Positions 23,065 to 29,662 of a stretch of DNA of 53,669 bases are shown piece after piece; position 1 is the first letter of the stretch, and the number at the start of each line of letters is the position of its first letter. Source of the stretch: Salinarimonas soli (GTDB lineage Bacteria > Pseudomonadota > Alphaproteobacteria > Rhizobiales > Beijerinckiaceae); NCBI RefSeq assembly GCF_008386575.1, contig NZ_VUOA01000029.1, positions 1-53,669 on the forward strand, given 5' to 3'. The notes under the pieces were generated by a model that saw only the letters and a program-made list of their open reading frames with translations, ran no database searches and was not told the DNA's origin. A program made the position numbers and the translations under genes.

Positions 23065-23460
23065 ATGGCCAAGCCGATCCATTCGATGATCCGCGTTCTC
23101 GACGAGGAGCGCTCGGTCGCGTTCTACGCGCGGGCGTTCGATCTCACGATCGCGGACCGCTTTCCCTTCGAGACCTTCACGCTCGTCTACCTGCGGGCGC
23201 CGGAGAGCAGCTTCGAGGTGGAGCTCACCGTCAATCACGGGCGCACCGAGCCCTACGCGCTGGGCGACGGCTACGGCCATCTCGCGGTGGTGGTGGACGA
23301 CTTGGAGGCGGAGCACGCGCGCTTCGCCTCGCTCGGGCTCGATCCCACCCCCGTGAAGGCCTTCGAGCGGGAGGGCGCGCTCATGGCCCGCTTCTTCTTC
23401 GTGCAGGACCCCGACGGCTACAGAATCGAGGTCCTGCAGCGGCACGGCCGCTACGGCTAG
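23065..23460 (+). CDS. VOC-family protein, lactoylglutathione lyase-like
   Basis: This 131-residue protein is close to the length of bacterial glyoxalase I. It has two beta-alpha-beta-beta-beta modules: HSMIRVLDEERSVAFYARAFDL in the first and GYGHLAVVVDDLEAEHARF in the second. Metal-ligand candidates are the His in HSMIRV, a Glu in the FEVELT strand, the His in YGHLAV and the Glu in GYRIEVLQR, the His/Glu/His/Glu pattern of GloA. It would convert the methylglyoxal-glutathione adduct to S-lactoylglutathione. The gene stands alone between the small ORF and a short operon. Exact substrate identity within VOC proteins is uncertain. Confidence 0.82.
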   Translation: MAKPIHSMIRVLDEERSVAFYARAFDLTIADRFPFETFTLVYLRAPESSFEVELTVNHGRTEPYALGDGYGHLAVVVDDLEAEHARFASLGLDPTPVKAFEREGALMARFFFVQDPDGYRIEVLQRHGRYG

Positions 23461-23539
23461 CGGGCCCCTGCGCCCCGGGCCTCGCGCGGCGCGCCCCGGA
23501 TCGGCTATCATCGGCGAAGCCTCACGGGGACGCGCATCC

Positions 23540-23815
23540 ATGATCGATATCGTGAAGAGCCTGCGCGAGCAGCACCCGGATCTCGGCCCCTACATCGTCG
23601 CCCTGCGGGCCGATTCGGCCGTGGTGGCGGGGGTGGAGCCGCCGGAGCTCACGGGCGAGGCCCGCGCCTGGATGGACGCGCATGCCCCGCAGGGGCGGCT
23701 CGTGCGGCGCATGGTGCGGCTCCACGGGAGCGCCGGGGCGGAGGAGCGGGCGATCCTCGTCGCGGCCTTCCCCGACGCCCGCGCCCTCTCCGCCTTCGCC
23801 CTCGCCTGGACCTGA
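23540..23815 (+). CDS. Conserved-type small hypothetical protein
   Basis: This 91-residue soluble protein has no recognised motif. It reads as an alpha/beta fragment (MIDIVKSLREQHPDLGPYIVAL near the start, RAILVAAFPDARALSAFALAW at the end). It begins a tight cluster: the DHFR-like gene starts 7 bp after its stop, so it is probably cotranscribed and functionally linked with that gene. It contains an Arg-rich central stretch, GRLVRRMVRLHG. Nothing in the sequence allows a function to be stated. Confidence 0.65.
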   Translation: MIDIVKSLREQHPDLGPYIVALRADSAVVAGVEPPELTGEARAWMDAHAPQGRLVRRMVRLHGSAGAEERAILVAAFPDARALSAFALAWT

Positions 23816-23822
23816 GGCTCCG

Positions 23823-24227
23823 ATGCCCGACATCCGCGCCATGTGCGCCATCGGCACGAGGGGCCAGCTCGGCCTGCGCGGGCGCCTGCCCTGGGAGGGC
23901 GCGACCGGGCCCGCCTTCGTGGCCGACGTGGAGCGCTTCTTCGAGGTGACCCGGGGCCATGTCCTCATCGCAGGACCCCGCACCGCCGAATCCGTGCCCG
24001 ACTTCGCCCGCGCCGACCGGACCGTCGTGGCGATCCGCTCGGGCGAGGCGCCCGAGGAGGTGATCGCGCGCTACCCCGGGCGGGTGATCTATGTCGGGGG
24101 CGGGCCGGCGGTCTGGACGGCCTATGCCCCCCTCATCCGGCACTGGGACGTCACGCGCCTGCCCTATGACGGCGAGGCGGACCGCTGGTTCGACCCCGCC
24201 TGGCTGGTGGCGGGCGGCGCGGCCTGA
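23823..24227 (+). CDS. Short dihydrofolate reductase-like protein
   Basis: This 134-residue protein is shorter than typical DHFR (about 160-170) but aligns along the fold. IGTRGQLGLRGRLPW corresponds to the Met20-loop region, ADVERFFEVTRGHVLIAGPRT to the segment with the catalytic acid and the MGRxTxES motif (here AGPRTAESV), YVGGGPAVWTAYAP to the GGxxxY/F cofactor loop, and VTRLPYDGEADRWF to the final strand. The acid D in VADVERFF occupies the catalytic position. It may be an active reductase acting on a pterin or flavin-like substrate, or a relict. It is the second gene of a four-gene run. Confidence 0.72.
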   Translation: MPDIRAMCAIGTRGQLGLRGRLPWEGATGPAFVADVERFFEVTRGHVLIAGPRTAESVPDFARADRTVVAIRSGEAPEEVIARYPGRVIYVGGGPAVWTAYAPLIRHWDVTRLPYDGEADRWFDPAWLVAGGAA

Positions 24228-24252
24228 GCGGAACCGGAGCCGGAGGACGCCC

Positions 24253-24879
24253 ATGACGCCCGATCTCATCGCCACCGTCGATCGCATGCGCCGGTCGCAA
24301 GGGTTCCTCGGGATCGAGGAGACCCTGGGGCTCGCAGAGGGCGGCACCGCGATCCTCGATCCGTTCTCGATCCTGATCAGCCCCGGCGTCCGCCTCGGGG
24401 AGGGCAACGTGCTCCATCCCGGCGTCACGCTGTTCTGCGCGCCCGGCGCTGAGCTCTCGGTCGGGAGGGGCAACGTCTTCCACGGGGGCACGCTGATGGC
24501 GGCCGACACGGGCCAGATCCGCATCGGGGACGACAACCAGTTCGGGGAGGGCGGCTTCGTGGCGCGCGCCAACCGGGCGGGGGCGCGGATCGCGATCGGC
24601 ACCGGCGGGCGTTATCTCGGCGGCGCGGCGGTGTACGGCGAGACGGAGCTCGGCTCGGGCAGCCAGCTCCTCGGCATGATCTCGGTGACCGATTGCCGGC
24701 TCGGCGCGGGCGCCACCCACCGGGATCCGGACCCGGACCGGCGCGGCGGCCTCCTCAAGGGCTTCGGGACGGCCCGCAACCTCGCCGTGGGTGCGGGCGA
24801 GGTCATCGCCGGCGAGGGCACGTTCTCGGCCGGTGCCCTCAAGCGGCAGTCGTTCTTCCACCCGAAGGCAAAGCCGTGA
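24253..24879 (+). CDS. Left-handed beta-helix (hexapeptide-repeat-like) protein
   Basis: This 208-residue protein is dominated by short repeats with a small residue and a hydrophobic residue every six positions (ISPGVRLGEGNVLHPGVTLF, ELSVGRGNVFHGGTL, GQIRIGDDNQFGEGGFV, ARIAIGTGGRYLGGAAVYG), the hallmark of left-handed beta helices. Such folds occur in acyl- and nucleotidyl-transferases and gamma-class carbonic anhydrases. The His-rich gamma-carbonic-anhydrase signature is not evident, so an acetyltransferase-like or structural role is as likely. Its TGA overlaps the GTG of the aldo/keto reductase (24876-24879). Confidence 0.72.
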   Translation: MTPDLIATVDRMRRSQGFLGIEETLGLAEGGTAILDPFSILISPGVRLGEGNVLHPGVTLFCAPGAELSVGRGNVFHGGTLMAADTGQIRIGDDNQFGEGGFVARANRAGARIAIGTGGRYLGGAAVYGETELGSGSQLLGMISVTDCRLGAGATHRDPDPDRRGGLLKGFGTARNLAVGAGEVIAGEGTFSAGALKRQSFFHPKAKP

Positions 24880-25664
24880 GCGCACACGCCTCCCTGAACG
24901 GACCCGTCGGGCTCGGGCTGGGCCTCATCTCCATCGGCCGCACCTGGGGGCACGGGCAGGAGCCCCCGCCGCCGGAGGCGGAGGCGCGACGCCTGCTCGA
25001 GGAGGCCCTCGCCCTCGGGATCCGCTTCCTCGACACGGCGCCAGCCTATGGCGCGAGCGAGCGGATCCTCGGGGCGTTCCTGGCCGGGCTCGGGACGCGG
25101 CCGGACGACCTCGTCGTCGCGACGAAGATGGGCGAGCACTGGGACGAGGCCGCAGGCTCCGGCTACGCCGACCACGGCTACGACGCGCTGCGCCGCAGCC
25201 TCGACGTCAGCCTCGCGCGGCTCGGGCGCATCGACCTCCTCCAGATCCACAAGGCGACGGCCCGCGCCCTCGAATCCGACGGCGTCGGGCGGGCGCTCGA
25301 GGATGCGAGACGCGCAGGCGTGACGGCGTTCGGCGCGAGCGTGAGCGACCTGGAGGCGGCGCATGCGGCAAGCCGGGCCGGGATCTACGCCTGGCTCCAG
25401 TTCCCCTTCAACGCGCTCGACCCCAGACTCCAGCCGATCTTCGGGCTCGCGGCCCGCGACGGGACGAAGATCCTCGTGAACCGGCCGTTCGGCATGGGCC
25501 GGATCGTGCACGAGGGCACGGGCGACCCGGCGGCCATCCGGACGAGGGCCCTGCGCTTCGTGCTGCAACAGGGCTTTTCGGGCCGCATCCTCACGGGGAC
25601 GAAGTCGGTCGAGCACCTGAGGGAGAACGTGCGCGCCTTCCAGGAGGCCGTCGGGCCCGGCTGA
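24876..25664 (+). CDS. Aldo/keto reductase (second, short form)
   Basis: This 262-residue TIM-barrel oxidoreductase shows RFLDTAPAYGASERILG (Asp and Tyr of the tetrad), LVVATKMGEHWD (Lys) and LLQIHKATARAL, where His occupies the catalytic position. The C-terminal ILTGTKSVEHLRENV is the NADP-binding end. It is shorter than the other reductase at 20302 and from a different subgroup. The GTG start overlaps the stop of the beta-helix gene, so the two are translationally coupled, and the gene ends the four-gene run with the DHFR-like protein. A shared small-molecule pathway is suggested by organisation only. Confidence 0.85.
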   Translation: MSAHASLNGPVGLGLGLISIGRTWGHGQEPPPPEAEARRLLEEALALGIRFLDTAPAYGASERILGAFLAGLGTRPDDLVVATKMGEHWDEAAGSGYADHGYDALRRSLDVSLARLGRIDLLQIHKATARALESDGVGRALEDARRAGVTAFGASVSDLEAAHAASRAGIYAWLQFPFNALDPRLQPIFGLAARDGTKILVNRPFGMGRIVHEGTGDPAAIRTRALRFVLQQGFSGRILTGTKSVEHLRENVRAFQEAVGPG

Positions 25665-25683
25665 GCGCGGCTGGGGGCGGGTG

Positions 25684-25770
25684 CTCCGTCGGTCCAGCGG
25701 TCTCAGGAAGGCTGTGGCCCCGTGCTGCGTGCTTCGAGACGCCCGCTGGCGCGGGCTCCTCAGCATGAGG
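25684..25770. repeat. Dispersed palindromic repeat, copy 4 (partial)
   Basis: Only the right half of the element is present: CTCAGGAAGGCTGTGG, GCTTCGAGACGCCCGCTGGCGCGGGCTC-type sequence and the terminal CCTCAGCATGAGG (25758-25770). The CCTCGTCCTGAGG end is missing. It lies between the aldo/keto reductase gene and the EAL gene, which converge here. Confidence 0.75.
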
Positions 25771-25802
25771 AGGAGGGGAGCAAGCCTTTCCGGGCCACCT
25801 CC

Positions 25803-27551
25803 TCAGGCGATCGCGCCCGCCGCCACGGGGCGGGACATGAGGTAGCCCTGGCCCTCGTCGCAGCCCCAGGCCGTCAGGAGGTCGCGGGCGCCTTCCGTCT
25901 CGATGCCCTCGGCCACCACCTCGTAGCCGAGATCGTGGGCCATGGTGATCATGGTCTGGACGAGGGTGCGGCTCTTGGTCGAGGCCTCCAGGTCGAGGAC
26001 GAAGCTGCGGTCGATCTTGATCGACGAGACGGGCAGGCTCTGGATGTAGGACAGGTTGCTGTAGCCCGTGCCGAAATCGTCGATGGCGATCCGCACGCCG
26101 GCCGCCCGCAGCGCCGTCATCTGGGCGACGACCTGGGCGTGGTCCTCGGCGAGCGCGCTCTCGGTGAACTCCACCTCGATGCGGGCGGGGTCGACCCCCG
26201 CCTCGGCCGCGCGGTCGAGGAGGCGGCGGGCGAAGTCGTCCTCGTCGAGGTTGCGCGCCGAGGCGTTGACGGAGACCGCGAGGTCGAGGCCGGCCCGCTG
26301 CCAGTCCCGCGCCTGGCGGAAGGCGGCGCGCGCCACCCAGTCCATCAGGGGGCGGGCCATGGCGGTCTGCTCCACGAGGGGGATGAACTCGGCGGGCGAG
26401 ACGGGGCCGAGGGTGGGATGGGTCCAGCGCAGCAACGCCTCGACGCCGATCCGGCGGCCCGTCGCGAGGCCGTAGCGGGGCTGGTAGACGAGGGCGAGCT
26501 GATCCCGCGCTTCGAGCGCCGCCGCGAAGTCGTTGAGGAGCGTGAAGCGGCGCGTCGCGGAGGCCTCCAGGCGCGCGTCGTAGCGGGCGCGCCGGCTCGT
26601 GCCCACGCGGGCATCCGCCACGGCGATGAGAAGGCGGCGCAGCACGTCGCGCGGGTCGACCTCCCCGGCCGCGAACTCGTAGGCGCCCACCGCCGGATCG
26701 AGGGAGACGGGCAGGCCGCCGCAGGGGATCGGCATGGCGAGCGCCCGGCGCAGAGCATCCGGCAGGGCCGCCCGGCGCTCGTCGAGCATGCCCTCGAGGA
26801 GGACGGCACAGCGCTGCGGGCCGACATGGTAGATCCGCGCCGCGTTGCCGACCGCGCCGCGCACCACCGGCATCGCGCCGGTGACGATCTCCTCCACCTG
26901 CGAGGCGCCGAGCACGCGGGCCATGTGGCCGGCCTGGACGGGGGACATCAGCTCCAGGAGCACGAGAGCGGCGGCCTCGCCCGGCATCGCCCGGCCGAGA
27001 TCCTCAAGGTCCTCGAAGAGCTGGTACTGGTTGGGCAGGCCCGAGGCGGGATCGACGCGCCCGATCATGTTCTGGAGCTCGATCTGGCTCATGACCATGC
27101 CGCCGAGATCCCGCAGGACGCGCTTTTGCGCGTCGTCGAGATCGCGCGGCTTGTCGTCCACCACGCAGATCGTCCCCACCCCATAGCCCGCGCGGGTGAA
27201 GAGCGGCGCGCCCGCATAGAAGCGGATGCCGGCCTCCACCAGGGGCGAGCCCCGGAAGCGGTCGTCGGCGGCGAGGTCCGGCACCACGAAGATGTCCTCG
27301 CCCTCGATGGCGTAGGAGCACGGCGCCTGCTCGCGGGGGATCTCGGTGATGTCGACGCCCACCTTCGACTTGAACCATTGCCGGTCGCCGTCGGTGAGCG
27401 AGATCGTGGAGACGGGCGCCCCGAGAAGCTGGCTCGCGAGCCGCGTCAGGCGGTCGAAGGCGTCGCTCGGCGGCGTGTCGAGCAGGCGCAGGTCCCGCAG
27501 GGCGTTGAGCCGTGCCGCTTCGTTCTTGGTGTGCTGGTGCAGGTAGGCCAT
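25803..27551 (-). CDS. GAF / degenerate GGDEF / EAL cyclic-di-GMP phosphodiesterase
   Basis: This 582-residue cytoplasmic signalling protein has a GAF domain (about residues 20-165, LLDTPPSDAFDRLTRLASQL, CSYAIEGEDIFVVPDL), then a GGDEF-like domain (about 165-315) in which the active motif is absent (VGPQRCAVLLEG at that position), then a full EAL domain (about 325-575). EAL residues are intact: EALLRW, VNASARNL, EFTESAL, IDDFGTGYSNLSYI, KIDRSF and AEGIET. It should hydrolyse cyclic di-GMP, with GAF as sensor and the dead GGDEF possibly as a GTP-sensing regulator. It has no membrane segments and probably forms a single-gene unit. Confidence 0.92.
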   Translation of the reverse strand: MAYLHQHTKNEAARLNALRDLRLLDTPPSDAFDRLTRLASQLLGAPVSTISLTDGDRQWFKSKVGVDITEIPREQAPCSYAIEGEDIFVVPDLAADDRFRGSPLVEAGIRFYAGAPLFTRAGYGVGTICVVDDKPRDLDDAQKRVLRDLGGMVMSQIELQNMIGRVDPASGLPNQYQLFEDLEDLGRAMPGEAAALVLLELMSPVQAGHMARVLGASQVEEIVTGAMPVVRGAVGNAARIYHVGPQRCAVLLEGMLDERRAALPDALRRALAMPIPCGGLPVSLDPAVGAYEFAAGEVDPRDVLRRLLIAVADARVGTSRRARYDARLEASATRRFTLLNDFAAALEARDQLALVYQPRYGLATGRRIGVEALLRWTHPTLGPVSPAEFIPLVEQTAMARPLMDWVARAAFRQARDWQRAGLDLAVSVNASARNLDEDDFARRLLDRAAEAGVDPARIEVEFTESALAEDHAQVVAQMTALRAAGVRIAIDDFGTGYSNLSYIQSLPVSSIKIDRSFVLDLEASTKSRTLVQTMITMAHDLGYEVVAEGIETEGARDLLTAWGCDEGQGYLMSRPVAAGAIA

Positions 27552-27893
27552 GCTGTCCCTCGGGTGATGCCGGGACGGTAATTCACACCTTTGAGATGTG
27601 TCTTAACGCAGCGACATGCAATCTGCCCGTCTGCCGTCATGGTGTCCGAGCGGTAAGCGCGACCGCCCGCCCGGACGGGGATCAGGGGCCTGATTCGCGA
27701 GATTGCTTGCATCCGCCGGACGATCGGGCGCATGGTGGAGCTCCGGCCCGTGTCGCGCGCCCCATCCGCCGCGACGGCGGACCCGGCCGAGATCACCCAT
27801 CCAGTCTACGCCGCCCGACAAGGCGCCCCGGCGCGGACCGCCCTTCGCCCAGCCGCACGCCTGGCTGCCCCGCGCCTCACCGACGAGGAAACG

Positions 27894-28103
27894 ATGTCCC
27901 ACAAGTACAAGCTCAACCAGTTGGTCCGGCTCACGCGGCGCGTCTTCGCCGACCGCGCGCTGAGCACCACCGACGTCTTCGAGATCACCCGCCTCATGCC
28001 CGCCGACCAGACGGGCGAGTTCTCCTACCACATCAAGTCCGCCGCGATCGGCGAGCGGGTGGTGCGCGAGAGCGACCTCGTGGCCCTCGGCAACGACCGC
28101 TAG
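27894..28103 (+). CDS. Small conserved hypothetical protein (alphaproteobacterial type)
   Basis: This 69-residue basic protein begins MSHKYKLNQLVRLTRRVFAD and continues STTDVFEITRLMPADQTGEF, with a short strand-rich C-terminus (IGERVVRESDLVAL). I recall very similar short proteins as widespread hypotheticals in Hyphomicrobiales; no role is established. The SYHIKSAAIGERVV segment suggests an SH3-like barrel by hydrophobic pattern. It starts at ATG 27894 after GAGGAA. It is divergent from the EAL gene with about 340 bp between them (27552-27893). That gap is GC-rich without a further gene and presumably holds both promoters. Confidence 0.75.
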   Translation: MSHKYKLNQLVRLTRRVFADRALSTTDVFEITRLMPADQTGEFSYHIKSAAIGERVVRESDLVALGNDR

Positions 28104-28209
28104 GGCGCCCGGGGCCGATCGTCCCGGCCCGCATTGCAATTTCGCCCGGCGCTCCCCTTGTCTAAGGGCGCATGGCTCGTCCCGAGCGCTTGCGAGCCGG
28201 GAGAGCCCC

Positions 28210-28443
28210 ATGCCTGCATCGATCGAAGCGCATGCCTGCGACATCCTCAACGTCGCCGACGGGCACATGAGGGCGGCGCAGGCCAAGTGGGACCGGCTCA
28301 CGGCGAGCGACCTCTCGGGCATTCGCACCAAGGCGGATCTCGTGGCGCGGGTCGCGGACCGCTACAGCCTGCCCCAGGAGCAGGCCCGGGGCGACGTGGA
28401 GCTCTGGGCCGCCGACAAGCGCTTCGCCCAGTGGTCTCTTTGA
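28210..28443 (+). CDS. Small CsbD-like protein
   Basis: This 77-residue helical soluble protein contains AQAKWDRLTASDLSGIRTKADLVARVADRYSLPQEQARGDVELW. This parallels the CsbD pattern of Trp-x-x-Leu-(T/S)-x-x-Asp-(L/I) followed by Gly/Lys-x-(D/E)-(Q/L)-(V/I) and Arg-Tyr-x-x-x-x-Glu-Gln-Ala. CsbD proteins are general-stress-induced with unknown mechanism. No EcfG-type promoter was found upstream. It begins after GGGAGAGCCCC, and a second small gene follows 29 bp later on the same strand. Confidence 0.7.
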   Translation: MPASIEAHACDILNVADGHMRAAQAKWDRLTASDLSGIRTKADLVARVADRYSLPQEQARGDVELWAADKRFAQWSL

Positions 28444-28472
28444 CGACGACCGGCAGGCGCCGGGGAGGACCG

Positions 28473-28799
28473 ATGACCGACGACCCCATCAAGCTCGACC
28501 AGCATCGCGGCATGGCGGCCCAGAAGGCGACGGAGCTGCGCCGCCTGCGCCTCGAGGTCCAGAACGACCACGACGCCCTCAAGGAGCGCCAGGACGCCCT
28601 GGAGAAGATGCTCATGGCCCTGCCCGCCGAGGGCTGGCCGGAGGCCATCGAGAAGACGCGCTACCTGCTCGGCCTGTTCGCCCAGACCCCGGAGGCGCGC
28701 GACCCGCGCCGCCAGCGGCTCATCGCGGAGGTGCTGGAGGATTTCACCCGTCTGCTCGGCGAGACCCCCGACGGGGACGGCGAGGGCTCCCCGGGCTAG
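28473..28799 (+). CDS. Small hypothetical protein, helical
   Basis: This 108-residue acidic protein is predicted almost wholly helical: a coiled-coil-like stretch (about residues 18-48, KATELRRLRLEVQNDHDALK) and a second helical pair (WPEAIEKTRYLLGLFAQ, RQRLIAEVLEDFTRLLG), with a Gly/Asp-rich tail. No family is recognised. ATG 28473 follows GGGGAGGA. Its TAG stop lies in the CTAG that begins a MITE-like element at 28796, and the reading frame seems complete rather than truncated. Confidence 0.65.
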   Translation: MTDDPIKLDQHRGMAAQKATELRRLRLEVQNDHDALKERQDALEKMLMALPAEGWPEAIEKTRYLLGLFAQTPEARDPRRQRLIAEVLEDFTRLLGETPDGDGEGSPG

Positions 28800-28958
28800 C
28801 ATTACAGTTGCGTTGCAAATCGGGGGCGAATTCCATGCCGTTGTGCAACCCCGCGACTTCTGAGATCGACCGGGGCTGAAGAGAGCGAAATCAATCTCTG
28901 ATCCTTCGGAAAGCGACCCGATTTCCGACCTCAAATCGGTGTGCAACTGTAGTGCTAG
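28796..28958. mobile_element. MITE-like element with 12-bp inner TIRs and CTAG target duplication
   Basis: The ends CTAGCATTACAGTTGC (28796-28811) and GCAACTGTAGTGCTAG (28943-28958) are inverted repeats matching at 15 of 16 positions. The 163-bp stretch is markedly richer in A+T than its surroundings, has no ORF, and contains repeated CAAATCGG/GTTGC words. The outermost palindromic CTAG may be the target duplication, as some IS5-group elements use CTAG-type targets. The TAG stops of both convergent flanking genes lie in the two CTAG copies, so insertion into a shared CTAG stop preserved both proteins. Confidence 0.6.
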
Positions 28959-29389
28959 GCCGCGGGCGCATCCCGCAGGCGGGCGACGACGTCCGGCCGG
29001 GCGATCACGTAATGGGCGGTGGAGCCCGGCCACCACCACGATTCGGCGAAGCGGTCCTGGACGACGAGGCCGAGCGGCGCCGCCCAGGCCCGCATCACGT
29101 CGAGGGAGGCGAGGTCGTTCTCGGCGTTGTAGGGCTGCGTGGTGAGCACGTAGTCGCCCCGGCCGGCGTCGAACAGGAACGGCCGGTCGAAGAGGCGCTG
29201 GGCCAGGCGGTGGCGGCGGTTGAAATGCTCCATCCGGTCGTGCCCGTGCCCCTGAAAGACCAGGGTCGCGTCGGCGGGGCTGGGCTTGAGGCCGTGGCGC
29301 CGGCACCAGAAGGCCCGGCGCCGCCAATGAGCGCCCTCCACCAGCAGCTTGGCCGGATAAAAGCCGGCGACGTCTCGCATCGTGTGCAT
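28955..29389 (-). CDS. Hypothetical protein
   Basis: This roughly 144-residue soluble protein is rich in Arg, His and Trp (GAHWRRRAFWCRRHGLKPSP, ESWWWPGSTAHYVIARPDV). Its pattern is alpha/beta, with conserved-looking acidic and aromatic clusters (GRGDYVLTTQPYNAENDLASLDVMRAW). I do not recognise a family. The start at ATG 29389 (MHTMRDV) or 29410 is uncertain. The stop TAG is in the right-hand CTAG of the adjacent MITE-like element. The 270-bp gap to tamB (29390-29662) holds no clear gene. Confidence 0.6.
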   Translation of the reverse strand: MHTMRDVAGFYPAKLLVEGAHWRRRAFWCRRHGLKPSPADATLVFQGHGHDRMEHFNRRHRLAQRLFDRPFLFDAGRGDYVLTTQPYNAENDLASLDVMRAWAAPLGLVVQDRFAESWWWPGSTAHYVIARPDVVARLRDAPAA

Positions 29390-29662
29390 GACGGCTCTTG
29401 AAGCGCCCATCCGCTCGGGTTCGCCGGCGCGTCCGCTGGCGCCGGGCAGACCCATCATTCTTGTTCTGCAGTCGCGTCTCACGGGGGACCGGCAATTCCT
29501 CCCCCGCGCCGTTCCCGGAGGCTGCCCCGGGGCGCCGCCTCTTGCAAGGCCGATCGACAAGCTTTGCGGCGGGGTTCCGCTACCACCGAAGGACCGGTTC
29601 CGCCACTCTGGAGGGCCACGGATGTGCGGCTTCTGAACCGGCGGTTCAGGAGCGGTTCAGGC

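Noticed and set aside
28796-28958. Coding potential across the A+T-richer segment (frame running from the minus-strand neighbour)
   Set aside because: The open frame ends in the inverted repeats and has no conserved pattern; terminal inverted repeats and CTAG ends explain the segment better as a MITE-like element.
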